Assembly: GCA_013289955.1 (NCBI GenBank)
Contig: JABCYZ010000007.1
Location: forward strand, 62,001-126,000
Direction: 5' to 3'
DNA length: 64,000 bases
Origin: Acidobacteriota bacterium
GTDB lineage: Bacteria > Acidobacteriota > Terriglobia > Acidiferrales > UBA7541
The translations under genes and the position numbers were made by a program. Below are positions 16,641 through 24,071 of the stretch, piece after piece; position 1 is the first letter of the stretch; every line of letters begins with the position of its first letter. Under the pieces are notes generated by a model that saw only the letters and a program-made list of their open reading frames with translations, had not been told where the DNA came from and searched no databases.

Positions 16641-17739
16641 TGAGCAATGCGTCGCCAAACACTCCTGCACGAAATCTTTCATAGGCCGCAGCAGCGATCA
16701 TCGCGGCATTGTCTGTCGAGAGCGCCCGGCTAGGAAAAAATACTTCGAAGCCCTTGCTTTTTCCGCGCTGCTCAAATGTCGTCCGCAGCTGGCTATTTGC
16801 CGCCACTCCTCCGGAAACCAACAGGCTTTCGACACCCAGATCTTCCGCGGCCAGCATGGTGCGATCCACCAGGTCTCGCACCACTGCGTTTTGAAACTCG
16901 CGGACCAATGCCAGCGTTTCGGGGGTGCACAGCGGCAGCAATTGCTCGAATTTCCGCTCCCCGCGCTCTAGAGCCTCTTCCCGCGTCCGAATCTCAGCGC
17001 TATATTCCGGATGCTCGCGTACGTGATACAAAACCGCCGTCTTCAATCCACTGAAACTGAAATCCAGCGGATTCCCCCGCGTCTTCGTTGGGCCAAATTT
17101 CACGGCTGCGGCCGCGCCATTTGAAACGGCCGCCAAGCGATCCAGAATCGGCCCGCCCGGATACCCGAGGCCCAGCAACTTCGCGACTTTGTCGTATGCT
17201 TCCCCCGCGGCGTCATCGCGCGTCTGTCCCATTTTTCGGTACCGCAAAAGCCCGCCCTGGTCCGGCCCGTTCGAATCCCCCGCCTTCACTTCATATAGAA
17301 CCGTGTGCCCGCCCGAAACAATCAGACACACCGCCGGCAATTTCACTTCGCGCCCTGCCTTGAACGCTTCGAGAAAAACCGCGTGCACGTGTCCCGCCAG
17401 ATGATTCACCGCCACGAGCGGCTTCCCTAGCGCCCCGGCCAGAGTTTTCCCGTAGGTGATGCCCACTAGCAGGGCCCCTACAAGCCCGGGCCCCTGGGTC
17501 ACGCCAATGGCATCCACATCGCTCAGCTTCATCCCCGCTTGCGCCAGCGCGTCTCGCACCACAGGAACGATCTGCCGCAAATGTTCGCGGGAAGCCAGTT
17601 CTGGCACTACGCCACCAAATTTTCGATGAATATCGATCTGCGAGGCCACCACGCTGGACAAAATCTCGCGGCCGTCGGCCACCACGGCCGCGGCCGTTTC
17701 ATCGCACGACGATTCAATCCCCAAAATCCTTTTTCGCAT
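16612..17739 (-). CDS. tsaD: tRNA N6-adenosine threonylcarbamoyltransferase
   Basis: The 375-residue protein starts with RILGIESSCDETAAAVV and has the metal-site motif NHLAGHVHAVF (HxxxH), GGHTVLYEV, the FSFSGLKTA segment and the late SGGVAANSQLR, all of the Kae1/TsaD family. It transfers the threonylcarbamoyl group to A37 of tRNA together with TsaB, encoded at 5785-6501. The ATG at 17739 follows AAGGAAG; the frame is open further upstream to 17976 but that stretch does not resemble TsaD. Confidence 0.95.
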   Translation of the reverse strand: MRKRILGIESSCDETAAAVVADGREILSSVVASQIDIHRKFGGVVPELASREHLRQIVPVVRDALAQAGMKLSDVDAIGVTQGPGLVGALLVGITYGKTLAGALGKPLVAVNHLAGHVHAVFLEAFKAGREVKLPAVCLIVSGGHTVLYEVKAGDSNGPDQGGLLRYRKMGQTRDDAAGEAYDKVAKLLGLGYPGGPILDRLAAVSNGAAAAVKFGPTKTRGNPLDFSFSGLKTAVLYHVREHPEYSAEIRTREEALERGERKFEQLLPLCTPETLALVREFQNAVVRDLVDRTMLAAEDLGVESLLVSGGVAANSQLRTTFEQRGKSKGFEVFFPSRALSTDNAAMIAAAAYERFRAGVFGDALLNADPSLALA

Positions 17740-17773
17740 GCCATGTACTTCCTTAAGATGTCGCTTCCACCGT

Positions 17774-17782
17774 ATGCTAGCA
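17774..17782 (-). promoter_or_regulatory. Extended -10 promoter for tsaD
   Basis: On the minus strand the sequence reads TGCTAGCAT, an extended -10 element (TGn-TAGCAT). Transcription would start near 17767, about 28 bases before the tsaD ATG. No good -35 is visible. Confidence 0.35.
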
Positions 17783-18231
17783 CACGCCCTCCCGAGGCGG
17801 CCCTCCCATCGGCGATCGCTTCTCTTTTGACTCCTAAAGCCTTGCCCAGCAATCGAATAGCGCGGCCGAACGCCGGCCGGTCTCTCCGGGGGCGTATCGG
17901 GAACGAAATGTTTTTTGTTTTTCCCCTTACCAGTGAGGAGCGTATTTCGATGCGTCGAGCACAAATCCCACTCCAAGCCGCAGCGGTCAAAAAAGCTGAG
18001 AATAGGGAGGATCTAGGTTTACCCTTGAAGTAGGAATGTTTTCTTTCTTCGTGCTTCTCTTCGTCATACCGGTGGTTCTCACTCTGCTCTCCTTCCGGAA
18101 CGAGAGGCGGCGGTCCTCTGGCATGGAGAGTGTCCTAAACGAACCAAGCCCCGCAACGCGCGGAGCTGTCGCCGGCAAGAGACTGCTCGCTGGCGGCGCG
18201 CAGTCCCGAACAAATTGAGCGAAAGGCCCTG
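17783..18231. other. Gene-poor stretch between tsaD and galU
   Basis: This stretch holds the upstream region of tsaD and the downstream end of galU. Apart from one possible 60-residue membrane ORF (listed separately), I see no gene, RNA or clear terminator in it. Confidence 0.4.
18036..18218 (+). CDS. Possible small membrane protein, 60 residues
   Basis: The reading frame starts with one strongly hydrophobic segment (FSFFVLLFVIPVVLTLLSF) followed by a basic turn RNERRR and a polar tail, the usual look of a single-span small protein. The ribosome-binding site is poor (AGGA abuts the ATG). Nothing else supports it, and it could be a chance frame. Confidence 0.28.
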   Translation: MFSFFVLLFVIPVVLTLLSFRNERRRSSGMESVLNEPSPATRGAVAGKRLLAGGAQSRTN

Positions 18232-19143
18232 TTAAAGTTTCAGGTTCTTTAGGTATTCCCGGAAGGGAGCGCCCAGCTCCTCGTTGAGCAAGGCGATTTC
18301 GACGGTCGCTTTCAGAAATCCAAGCTTGTCACCCGCATCATAGGAAACGCCGTCATAGATATAGGCCCAGAGCCCTTGCTCCTCTGCCAGGATGCGCAGA
18401 GCGTCGGTCAGCTGAATCTCGTTTCCCGCGCCGGGCTTGGTGCGCTCGAGGCAATCGAAAATCTGCGGCGGCAACACATAGCGCCCGGTAATTGCCAGGT
18501 TGGAAGGAGCTTTGTCCGATTTTGGTTTTTCCACCAGGTCGCGAATTCTCAATAGCCGTGCGCCAAACGGAGGCTGCGGCGCGGCTTCGCCATCCACGAT
18601 GCCATACAGGTGCGTCTTTTCTTTGGGCACCTCTTCCACGGCAATCGCGCCAACCCCCGTCGCCATATAGACGTCGATGAGTTGCTTGGTCGCTGGATTT
18701 TTACCTGGAATCAGAACATCCCCGAGCAAAACCGCGAACGGCTCGTCACCCACTAGATCTTTCGCCACCAACACCGCATGTCCCAGTCCGAGCGGCTCCT
18801 TTTGGCGCGTGTAGCTCACCTGCACCATGTCGCTGATTCTCCGCACCATCGCGGCCTGATCGTGCTTCCCTTTTTCTTCAAGGAAGCGTTCGAGCGTGGG
18901 GGCATGATCAAAGTGATCCTCGATCGAATTCTTTCCCTTGCCCGTCACGATGATGATGTGTTCGATTCCCGACGCCACGCACTCTTCGACCACATATTGA
19001 ATCTGTGGCTTGTCCACAACGGTCAGCATCTCTTTGGGCTGCGCTTTGGTCGCCGGCAAGAAGCGCGTGCCAAGCCCCGCAGCGGGCAGCACGGCCTTGC
19101 GAACCTTGCGCACCGCGTTCGTTGGTTGTGGTGTATCCGCCAT
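18232..19143 (-). CDS. galU: UTP-glucose-1-phosphate uridylyltransferase
   Basis: The 303-residue protein carries the nucleotidyltransferase signature LPAAGLGTRFLPATKAQPKEM, followed by VDKPQIQYVVEECVASGI and GKGKNSIEDHFD, all specific to GalU. It makes UDP-glucose for polysaccharide, lipopolysaccharide and trehalose synthesis. It follows fmdB by 17 bases and probably shares its transcript. Confidence 0.95.
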   Translation of the reverse strand: MADTPQPTNAVRKVRKAVLPAAGLGTRFLPATKAQPKEMLTVVDKPQIQYVVEECVASGIEHIIIVTGKGKNSIEDHFDHAPTLERFLEEKGKHDQAAMVRRISDMVQVSYTRQKEPLGLGHAVLVAKDLVGDEPFAVLLGDVLIPGKNPATKQLIDVYMATGVGAIAVEEVPKEKTHLYGIVDGEAAPQPPFGARLLRIRDLVEKPKSDKAPSNLAITGRYVLPPQIFDCLERTKPGAGNEIQLTDALRILAEEQGLWAYIYDGVSYDAGDKLGFLKATVEIALLNEELGAPFREYLKNLKL

Positions 19144-19160
19144 GCGTTTCCTCGCTGAGC

Positions 19161-19529
19161 TTACTTTTTCTTCGCGGGCTTCTTTTCTTTCGGAGAACTT
19201 TCCTTGGAACTTGTCTCTTTCGCGGATGAATCCTTGGCGGGCGCCTCTTTACTGCCGCCGTCTTTGGAATCTTTGGTCCCGGCATCCTTGCCGACAGACT
19301 CCTTCGTTTCAGCCGCGGGCTTGCTCTCCTTGCTTCCGCCGTCCGTGGATTTTCCCGCGTAGTCCGTGACGTACCACCCCGACCCCTTGAATTTGATCGC
19401 CGGCGCGGTGATCACCGATTCCACTTTCCCGCCGCAATGCGGACACTTCTTCAAGTGCGGCCCCGCCACCGGCTCGATTTTCTCCGAATGGCGCCCGCAC
19501 TTCAGGCACTTGTATTCGTACAGTGGCAC
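19161..19529 (-). CDS. FmdB family zinc-ribbon protein with a long Lys/Ser/Glu tail
   Basis: The first 60 residues form the FmdB zinc ribbon: PLYEYKCLKCGRHSEKIE, then KKCPHCGGKVESVITAPAIKFKGSGWYVTDY, with two CxxC pairs. The remaining half is a low-complexity tail of Lys, Ser, Glu, Asp and Ala with repeated K-(D/E)-S units, likely unfolded. A GTG start at 19529 follows GGAGGGA at a good distance; the upstream frame to 19571 is not needed. The family is common and its exact role is not settled. Confidence 0.85.
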   Translation of the reverse strand: MPLYEYKCLKCGRHSEKIEPVAGPHLKKCPHCGGKVESVITAPAIKFKGSGWYVTDYAGKSTDGGSKESKPAAETKESVGKDAGTKDSKDGGSKEAPAKDSSAKETSSKESSPKEKKPAKKK

Positions 19530-19561
19530 AGCACTCCCTCCGAATCCTCTCCAAACAAAAA

Positions 19562-19570
19562 AGTATAGCA
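19562..19570 (-). promoter_or_regulatory. Extended -10 promoter of fmdB-galU
   Basis: On the minus strand the bases read TGCTATACT, a consensus extended -10. Transcription would begin near 19555, giving a short leader with GGAGGGA before the fmdB GTG. It lies back to back with the rsmI promoter. Confidence 0.5.
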
Positions 19571-19597
19571 TGCGTCACAAATTGTCTCCGCAGCGCG

Positions 19598-19606
19598 TGC
19601 TAGACT
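19598..19606 (+). promoter_or_regulatory. Extended -10 promoter of rsmI, giving a probable leaderless mRNA
   Basis: TGCTAGACT is an extended -10 (TGn-TAGACT at 19601-19606). The rsmI ATG begins at 19614, only 7 bases after the box, which is where transcription itself should start. No Shine-Dalgarno sequence fits between them. Confidence 0.45.
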
Positions 19607-19613
19607 GAAATGC

Positions 19614-20498
19614 ATGAGCGGGCCAGCCAGCCTCCATAGCGAAGCGCCCCTGGGATGCTTGTACCTTGTCGGCACGCCCATTGGCAATCTCGAAGACATC
19701 ACGCTGCGCGCCTTACGCATCCTCAAGGAAGTCGACCAGATCGCCTGCGAAGATACGCGCCACACACAAAAGCTGCTCAGCCACTACGAAATTCAGAAGC
19801 CGCTCATCAGCTATCACGAGCACAACGAACTGACCCGCGCTCCCGAACTCTTCATCTCGCTCGAACAGGGTGCAAAGATTGCTCTCGTCAGCGACGCTGG
19901 CATGCCGCTGGTCTCCGATCCTGGCTATCGCCTTGTCACGCTTTGCCTCCGCCATCACGTTCCCGTGATTCCCATCCCAGGACCCTCCGCGCTCCTCGCC
20001 TCGCTCGCCGCCAGCGGCCTGCCCAACGAAGAATTCCTCTTCGTCGGCTTTCTCCCCAACCGCAGCGGAGAACGCCGCCGCGCCCTCGAACGCCTCCGCA
20101 TCGAGGATCGCACCATCATTCTCTATGAAGCCCCGCACCGCATCACCGAATGCGTCGCCGACGCCCGCGAAGTTCTCGGCAACCGCACAGCCTGCATCGC
20201 CCGCGAAGTTACCAAGCTCCACGAAGAATTTCGCCGCGGCAAGCTCTCCGAACTGTTCGCATCCCTTAAAGAGCGGCCGGCCAAAGGCGAAATCACGCTC
20301 CTGATCGGCCCCGAAGATCCTGCCGACGCACGCACCCCCGCCAACTCGATGCAAAGCCTCGCCGAGCGCGTCGAGGAACTCATCCATCAAGCCAAACTCG
20401 ATCGCAAGGAAGCCCTGAAATTGGCCGCAAAAGAACACGGACTAACGCGGCGCGAAGCCTACGGCAAAATGGTCACCGCGCGCGATGGTGAGGAATGA
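19614..20498 (+). CDS. rsmI: 16S rRNA (cytidine1402-2'-O)-methyltransferase
   Basis: The 294-residue protein has the SAM-binding tetrapyrrole-methylase fold of RsmI: LYLVGTPIGNLEDITLRAL at the start, then ACEDTRHTQKLLSHY, ALVSDAGMPLVSDPGYRLV, PGPSALLASLAASGLP and FVGFLPN. It methylates the 2' oxygen of C1402 in the decoding centre. The C-terminal helix-turn-helix-like end (LAAKEHGLTRREAYGKMV) is also typical. It is divergent from fmdB-galU. Confidence 0.95.
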   Translation: MSGPASLHSEAPLGCLYLVGTPIGNLEDITLRALRILKEVDQIACEDTRHTQKLLSHYEIQKPLISYHEHNELTRAPELFISLEQGAKIALVSDAGMPLVSDPGYRLVTLCLRHHVPVIPIPGPSALLASLAASGLPNEEFLFVGFLPNRSGERRRALERLRIEDRTIILYEAPHRITECVADAREVLGNRTACIAREVTKLHEEFRRGKLSELFASLKERPAKGEITLLIGPEDPADARTPANSMQSLAERVEELIHQAKLDRKEALKLAAKEHGLTRREAYGKMVTARDGEE

Positions 20499-20508
20499 CT
20501 GCCCGCAG

Positions 20509-20573
20509 AAGACCGGTGGCAGGCGAGCCGTCGTTGGGTCCCTGCTCGCATTCGAATTCCCTGGACCGGTCTT
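20509..20573 (+). repeat. Nested inverted repeat between rsmI and a secreted protein gene
   Basis: AAGACCGGT (20509-20517) pairs perfectly with ACCGGTCTT (20565-20573). Inside, GCGAGC (20523-20528) pairs with GCTCGC (20544-20549). The outer stem is followed by a T/C-rich stretch. It could be an rsmI terminator or a structured leader of the gene at 20603. Confidence 0.45.
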
Positions 20574-20602
20574 GCTTCTAACCTCTCTAACGGAGGCTGA
20601 CG

Positions 20603-21646
20603 ATGCGCGGAATGATGCTAAGGGCGATATGGCTCGCGCTCATTTTCGGCCTGCCTGCCACCTCTCGCGCCCAGACCAACCCCGATCTCGAGACCTACTT
20701 TAAGGATTACATCGGCCTGACGGATGAGCAGATTAGCGCAATCCGCGGCGGGCGGGCTTTTGCGAAAAACCTCCACTCCCGAATGGCGGATGAGATCTTC
20801 GTGTTTGGCGCGGTGTACATAAACGCCGCCCCGGAAAGCTATCTGCGCTTCGCGCAGGATTTTAACCGCCTTCGTTCGGTTCCCGGCTTCCTGGCCATCG
20901 GCGAGTTCAGCGAGCCACCGCAACTCTCTGATTTGGAAGCGTTGACTCTCGATAGCGAGGACGTCAAGGAATTAAAAGACTGCAAGCCCGGCGATTGCAA
21001 GATTCAACTTCCGGCGAGCTCCATCGCTGATGTCCATCGCCTCGTCGATTGGTCTCAGCCGAACGCAGCAGAGGAATTGGATGAGTTTGTGCGGAAAAAA
21101 GTACTCGAGCACCTGATCAACTATCAGCGGGAAGGCAATGAGGTGCTGGGAATATATAACGACAAGCGGAACCCGACCGAAGTGCCGGAGCAGTTCAGAT
21201 ACATGCTGGGCTATTCGAAAGCGCTGCCGAAATATCTGCCCGATTTCTACAACTATCTGCTTTCCTATCCCCGAGACAAGCCTGCCAATGTGCGGAACAG
21301 TTTTTACTGGGCCAAGGTGAAATTTGGATTGAAGCCGACACTGCGAATCGTTCATGTATTGACGCTGCATGGAGATGGCGCCAGCGAGCCGGTCTACGCC
21401 ATCGCCGAGAAACAACTCTACTCCAGCCACTACTTTCAGACCGCCCTCGATCTCACCTTTTGCGTCCGCGACACGACCGACCCTCAGACGACAGGATTCT
21501 ACCTGATCAAGACGTTGGGGTCGGAGCAGACGGGCCTTACCGGCTTCAAGGGCTCGATCGTCCGCAAGGTGGCCACCGACCGCTCCTCGTCCTCGCTAGA
21601 GAAATCGCTCAGCGCCATCAAAGAAGCGCTGGAGCACGGCGAGTAA
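20603..21646 (+). CDS. Secreted protein of unknown function
   Basis: The 347-residue protein has a signal peptide (MLRAIWLALIFGLPATSRAQ). The mature chain is mixed alpha/beta with ETYFKDYIGLTDEQISAIRGGRAFAKNL near its start, a single close Cys pair (CKPGDC), a helical middle and a late strand-rich part (LRIVHVLTLHGDG, GFYLIKTLGSEQTGLTGFKGSIVRKVA). No family is recognised. GGAGG lies just before the ATG. It probably acts in the periplasm and is typical of lineage-specific acidobacterial secreted proteins. Confidence 0.75.
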   Translation: MRGMMLRAIWLALIFGLPATSRAQTNPDLETYFKDYIGLTDEQISAIRGGRAFAKNLHSRMADEIFVFGAVYINAAPESYLRFAQDFNRLRSVPGFLAIGEFSEPPQLSDLEALTLDSEDVKELKDCKPGDCKIQLPASSIADVHRLVDWSQPNAAEELDEFVRKKVLEHLINYQREGNEVLGIYNDKRNPTEVPEQFRYMLGYSKALPKYLPDFYNYLLSYPRDKPANVRNSFYWAKVKFGLKPTLRIVHVLTLHGDGASEPVYAIAEKQLYSSHYFQTALDLTFCVRDTTDPQTTGFYLIKTLGSEQTGLTGFKGSIVRKVATDRSSSSLEKSLSAIKEALEHGE

Positions 21647-21726
21647 GGAACAACGCCGGAAATCCATCTCCCCGCGAACGCAGGCTTCCTCCCGACTCTT
21701 CGCAGGGTCTCCCGCGAGCCTTCGCT

Positions 21727-22485
21727 TTAATTCGGCAGCTTTCTGGCCTCCGCTTCAAGCCCCTTCTGAGTGTCCGCGGCATGGGTTGGACCAGCGAGAA
21801 AGGTCAGGTCTTCGAGAACCTGGCCGGCGGAAACGCCATTCTTCTCCAGCAATTTTTCCGTCCGCGCCGCGCGAAGGAAGCCGGCATAAAAATGTTCCGC
21901 TACTTCCCCGGTAGCAAATTTTGTCACGCCGCCGTCCAGAATTGCGGGTGCGAAAAACGGATGCGCGGCACCAAGCCGATTCGATTCGCGATAGACGATC
22001 GAGCCCACCAGCTCCATGCGCTGGGTCGTAAAGTTCCCGGAATCGCCGAGGCCCAGGACAAGAAGTTTTCTTGCGCCGAGACTGCCCGCGGGCGGAATAA
22101 TAACAGTCGTTTCACCAAGTTCGCCGCGAAAGAATTCCGGCCTGCGGATCTTGTCCAGAAGCCCTTTCAGCTTTTCGTTGATCTCGACCAGCGAGCCGTG
22201 AAGCGTATTCCCCGGCGCGGATTGAAACAGGCAGATGATTTGCAGTTCCGCATCGGTTTCCGCGGGACTTTCGACCAGCACGCGGGTTGCGATCGGCGCA
22301 TTCGAAATCTGAAGCTCCGCAGGCCTCGACGGCGCGCCCTGGCTCCGTGCCCCACGGACCGTCAGATTAGCCGCCTGCGCTTGCCGCAGTTCCTTCTTCG
22401 ACAACTCCACAGCGCCGAAGACCGCCCCCAGGATCGAGGGCATCATGGCTAGAACAAGAATCCTCAAAACAGAAAATCTTTTCAC
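21727..22485 (-). CDS. Secreted stand-alone M17 aminopeptidase N-terminal domain
   Basis: From a GTG start at 22485 (preceded by AAAGAGG) the protein has about 252 residues and a signal peptide (FSVLRILVLAMMPSILGAVFGA). The mature part matches the N-terminal, non-catalytic domain of leucyl aminopeptidases of family M17: FFRGELGETTVIIPP, ARKLLVLGLGDSGNFTTQRMEL and a late GEVAEHFYAGFLRA. The catalytic domain, with its zinc ligands and the NTDAEGRL-type site, is missing: the chain stops after about 60 further residues. It may be a binding or regulatory protein. This family call is by eye and the function is unknown. Confidence 0.65.
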   Translation of the reverse strand: MKRFSVLRILVLAMMPSILGAVFGAVELSKKELRQAQAANLTVRGARSQGAPSRPAELQISNAPIATRVLVESPAETDAELQIICLFQSAPGNTLHGSLVEINEKLKGLLDKIRRPEFFRGELGETTVIIPPAGSLGARKLLVLGLGDSGNFTTQRMELVGSIVYRESNRLGAAHPFFAPAILDGGVTKFATGEVAEHFYAGFLRAARTEKLLEKNGVSAGQVLEDLTFLAGPTHAADTQKGLEAEARKLPN

Positions 22486-22753
22486 TATGGCCTCTTTGCT
22501 ATTTAAATAGTCAGTCCGCACGCCGCAGATCTGCCGTCCTTTTTGATGGCGGCGGTCCTGTGGAAGCTACTATTTTGTGATTCAGGCTGTCGAATGGGTG
22601 CTGGCAAAGCGCAAAAATACGGCGCCGGCCGCGGGTCGTAGAAGCAAGCTGCGGAGCGGGCGAAGGCCCGTTGCGGCGCAATGGACTTGGGTGTAGGGTA
22701 GCGGGGCCGGTGATCGAAATGGGGCCCGGCGAATCCTGGTGGGGGTGGTGAAT

Positions 22754-24007
22754 ATGGCTGGCGAGACGGAAAGAGACCTCCTGAGTCGACGCGGATTCTT
22801 GGGGGTCAGCTCGGCCGCACTTGCAGCCGCAAGCGTCCTGGGACCAGACAAGGTCCGCGCGCAAGAAGGTTCCGCGCAGGTTCTGAAGGGAGACCGGAGC
22901 GCGAGCGATCCTGGGCCGACCAACGCGGCCCTGGACGCGGCGAATCCATCAGGGGGCCATCCCGCGCCGACCGACGCGGGTGGAGTGCAAACCTTCAAGT
23001 ACCCATTTTCGTTCGCCCACAAACGTTTTCAGGAAGGCGGCTGGTCGCGCGAAGTGACGGTGCGCGAACTGGCCGTATCGAAGTCGCTCGCCGGTGTTGA
23101 CATGCGCCTCACCGCCGGCGGCGTGCGCGAATTGCATTGGCACACCGCGGCCGAGTGGTCGTACATGCTGTATGGCAGCGCGCGGATCACCTGCATCGAT
23201 GGAGAGGGAAAAAGTTTTGTGGCCGACGTCAAAGAAGGCGATCTGTGGTACTTCCCTCCCGGAATTCCCCACTCCATCCAGGGGCTGCCCCCCGACGGAA
23301 CAGAATTCATGCTGGTATTCGACGACGGCAATTTTTCAGAGTACGAGACCGTGCTGTTGACCGACTGGATGGCACACACACCGCCCGATGTGGTGGCGAA
23401 GAATTTTGGAGTGACCCCATCGGCTTTGGCAAAGATGCCCAAGAGAGAAAAGTTTATTTTTCAGACCGATGTTCCCGGACCGCTCTCGGAAGATCAGCGC
23501 ATCGCGGCTGGAGCGCTGGGCCCATCACCGGTCGATTTTGCGTTTCGAACCACTCAGCATCCCGCGCCCACGAAACTGAAGAGCGGCGAAGTGCGCGTGA
23601 TCGATTCGAGCAGTTTCAAGATCTCGACGACGATTGCCGCGGCGATTGTCACCGTAAAACCCGGCGGAATGCGCGAATTGCACTGGCATCCCAATGCGGA
23701 CGAATGGCAGTTCTACATCAGCGGCAAGGGCCGCATGACCGTCTTCGCAACGGGGGCCCGCGCCAGAACCATGGACTTCGAAATGGGAGACGTCGGCTAC
23801 ATCCAAAAAACGCTCCCGCACTACGTCGAGAATACCGGCACAACGGACCTGAAATTCTTGGAGATGTTCAAGAGCAGCTACTACCAGGACTTGGCGCTCT
23901 CCGAATGGCTCTCACACACCCCGCCGGAACTCGTCGCAGCGCATTTGAACCTGGACAAGGCCACACTCGACGCCCTGCCCAAGGACAAACCGCTCATCGT
24001 GCCCTAG
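22754..24007 (+). CDS. Oxalate decarboxylase-like bicupin with Tat signal
   Basis: The 417-residue protein begins with a Tat signal (SRRGFLGVSSAALAAASVL), so it folds before export. Two cupin domains carry full Mn ligand sets: His128, His130, Glu134, His173, then His310, His312, Glu317, His356. The flexible lid that holds the catalytic Glu in Bacillus OxdC (SENST) reads SEYET here, with Glu196 in place, followed by the matching TDWMAHTPPDVVAKNFGV. It should convert oxalate to formate and CO2, or be a close variant. ATG 22754 is preferred to GTG 22739. It stands alone, so no oxalate transporter or formate dehydrogenase is next to it. Confidence 0.88.
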   Translation: MAGETERDLLSRRGFLGVSSAALAAASVLGPDKVRAQEGSAQVLKGDRSASDPGPTNAALDAANPSGGHPAPTDAGGVQTFKYPFSFAHKRFQEGGWSREVTVRELAVSKSLAGVDMRLTAGGVRELHWHTAAEWSYMLYGSARITCIDGEGKSFVADVKEGDLWYFPPGIPHSIQGLPPDGTEFMLVFDDGNFSEYETVLLTDWMAHTPPDVVAKNFGVTPSALAKMPKREKFIFQTDVPGPLSEDQRIAAGALGPSPVDFAFRTTQHPAPTKLKSGEVRVIDSSSFKISTTIAAAIVTVKPGGMRELHWHPNADEWQFYISGKGRMTVFATGARARTMDFEMGDVGYIQKTLPHYVENTGTTDLKFLEMFKSSYYQDLALSEWLSHTPPELVAAHLNLDKATLDALPKDKPLIVP

Positions 24008-24012
24008 CAACG

Positions 24013-24031
24013 GGCGTCCCTTGAGGACGCC
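24013..24031. terminator. Short hairpin between the bicupin and the convergent permease gene
   Basis: GGCGTCC (24013-24019) and GGACGCC (24025-24031) form a perfect 7-bp stem with a 5-base loop. There is no T-run after it, so it is a weak terminator at best; it lies between two convergent genes. Confidence 0.35.
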
Positions 24032-24071
24032 TACGACCACAGGATGAGTTTCGTGTCATCTGCGCGAAGGA

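Noticed and set aside
15642..16643. A 333-codon open frame on the plus strand
   Set aside because: It is the shadow of the repeat-rich FG-GAP gene; the repeats on the minus strand are unmistakable.
17740..17976. N-terminal extension of tsaD
   Set aside because: The extra 79 codons do not resemble TsaD; ATG 17739 gives the standard start RILGIESSCDE with AAGGAAG upstream.
20603..21646. Considered as a peptidase because of its Cys pair CKPGDC
   Set aside because: No His or other catalytic pattern follows; left as unknown secreted protein.
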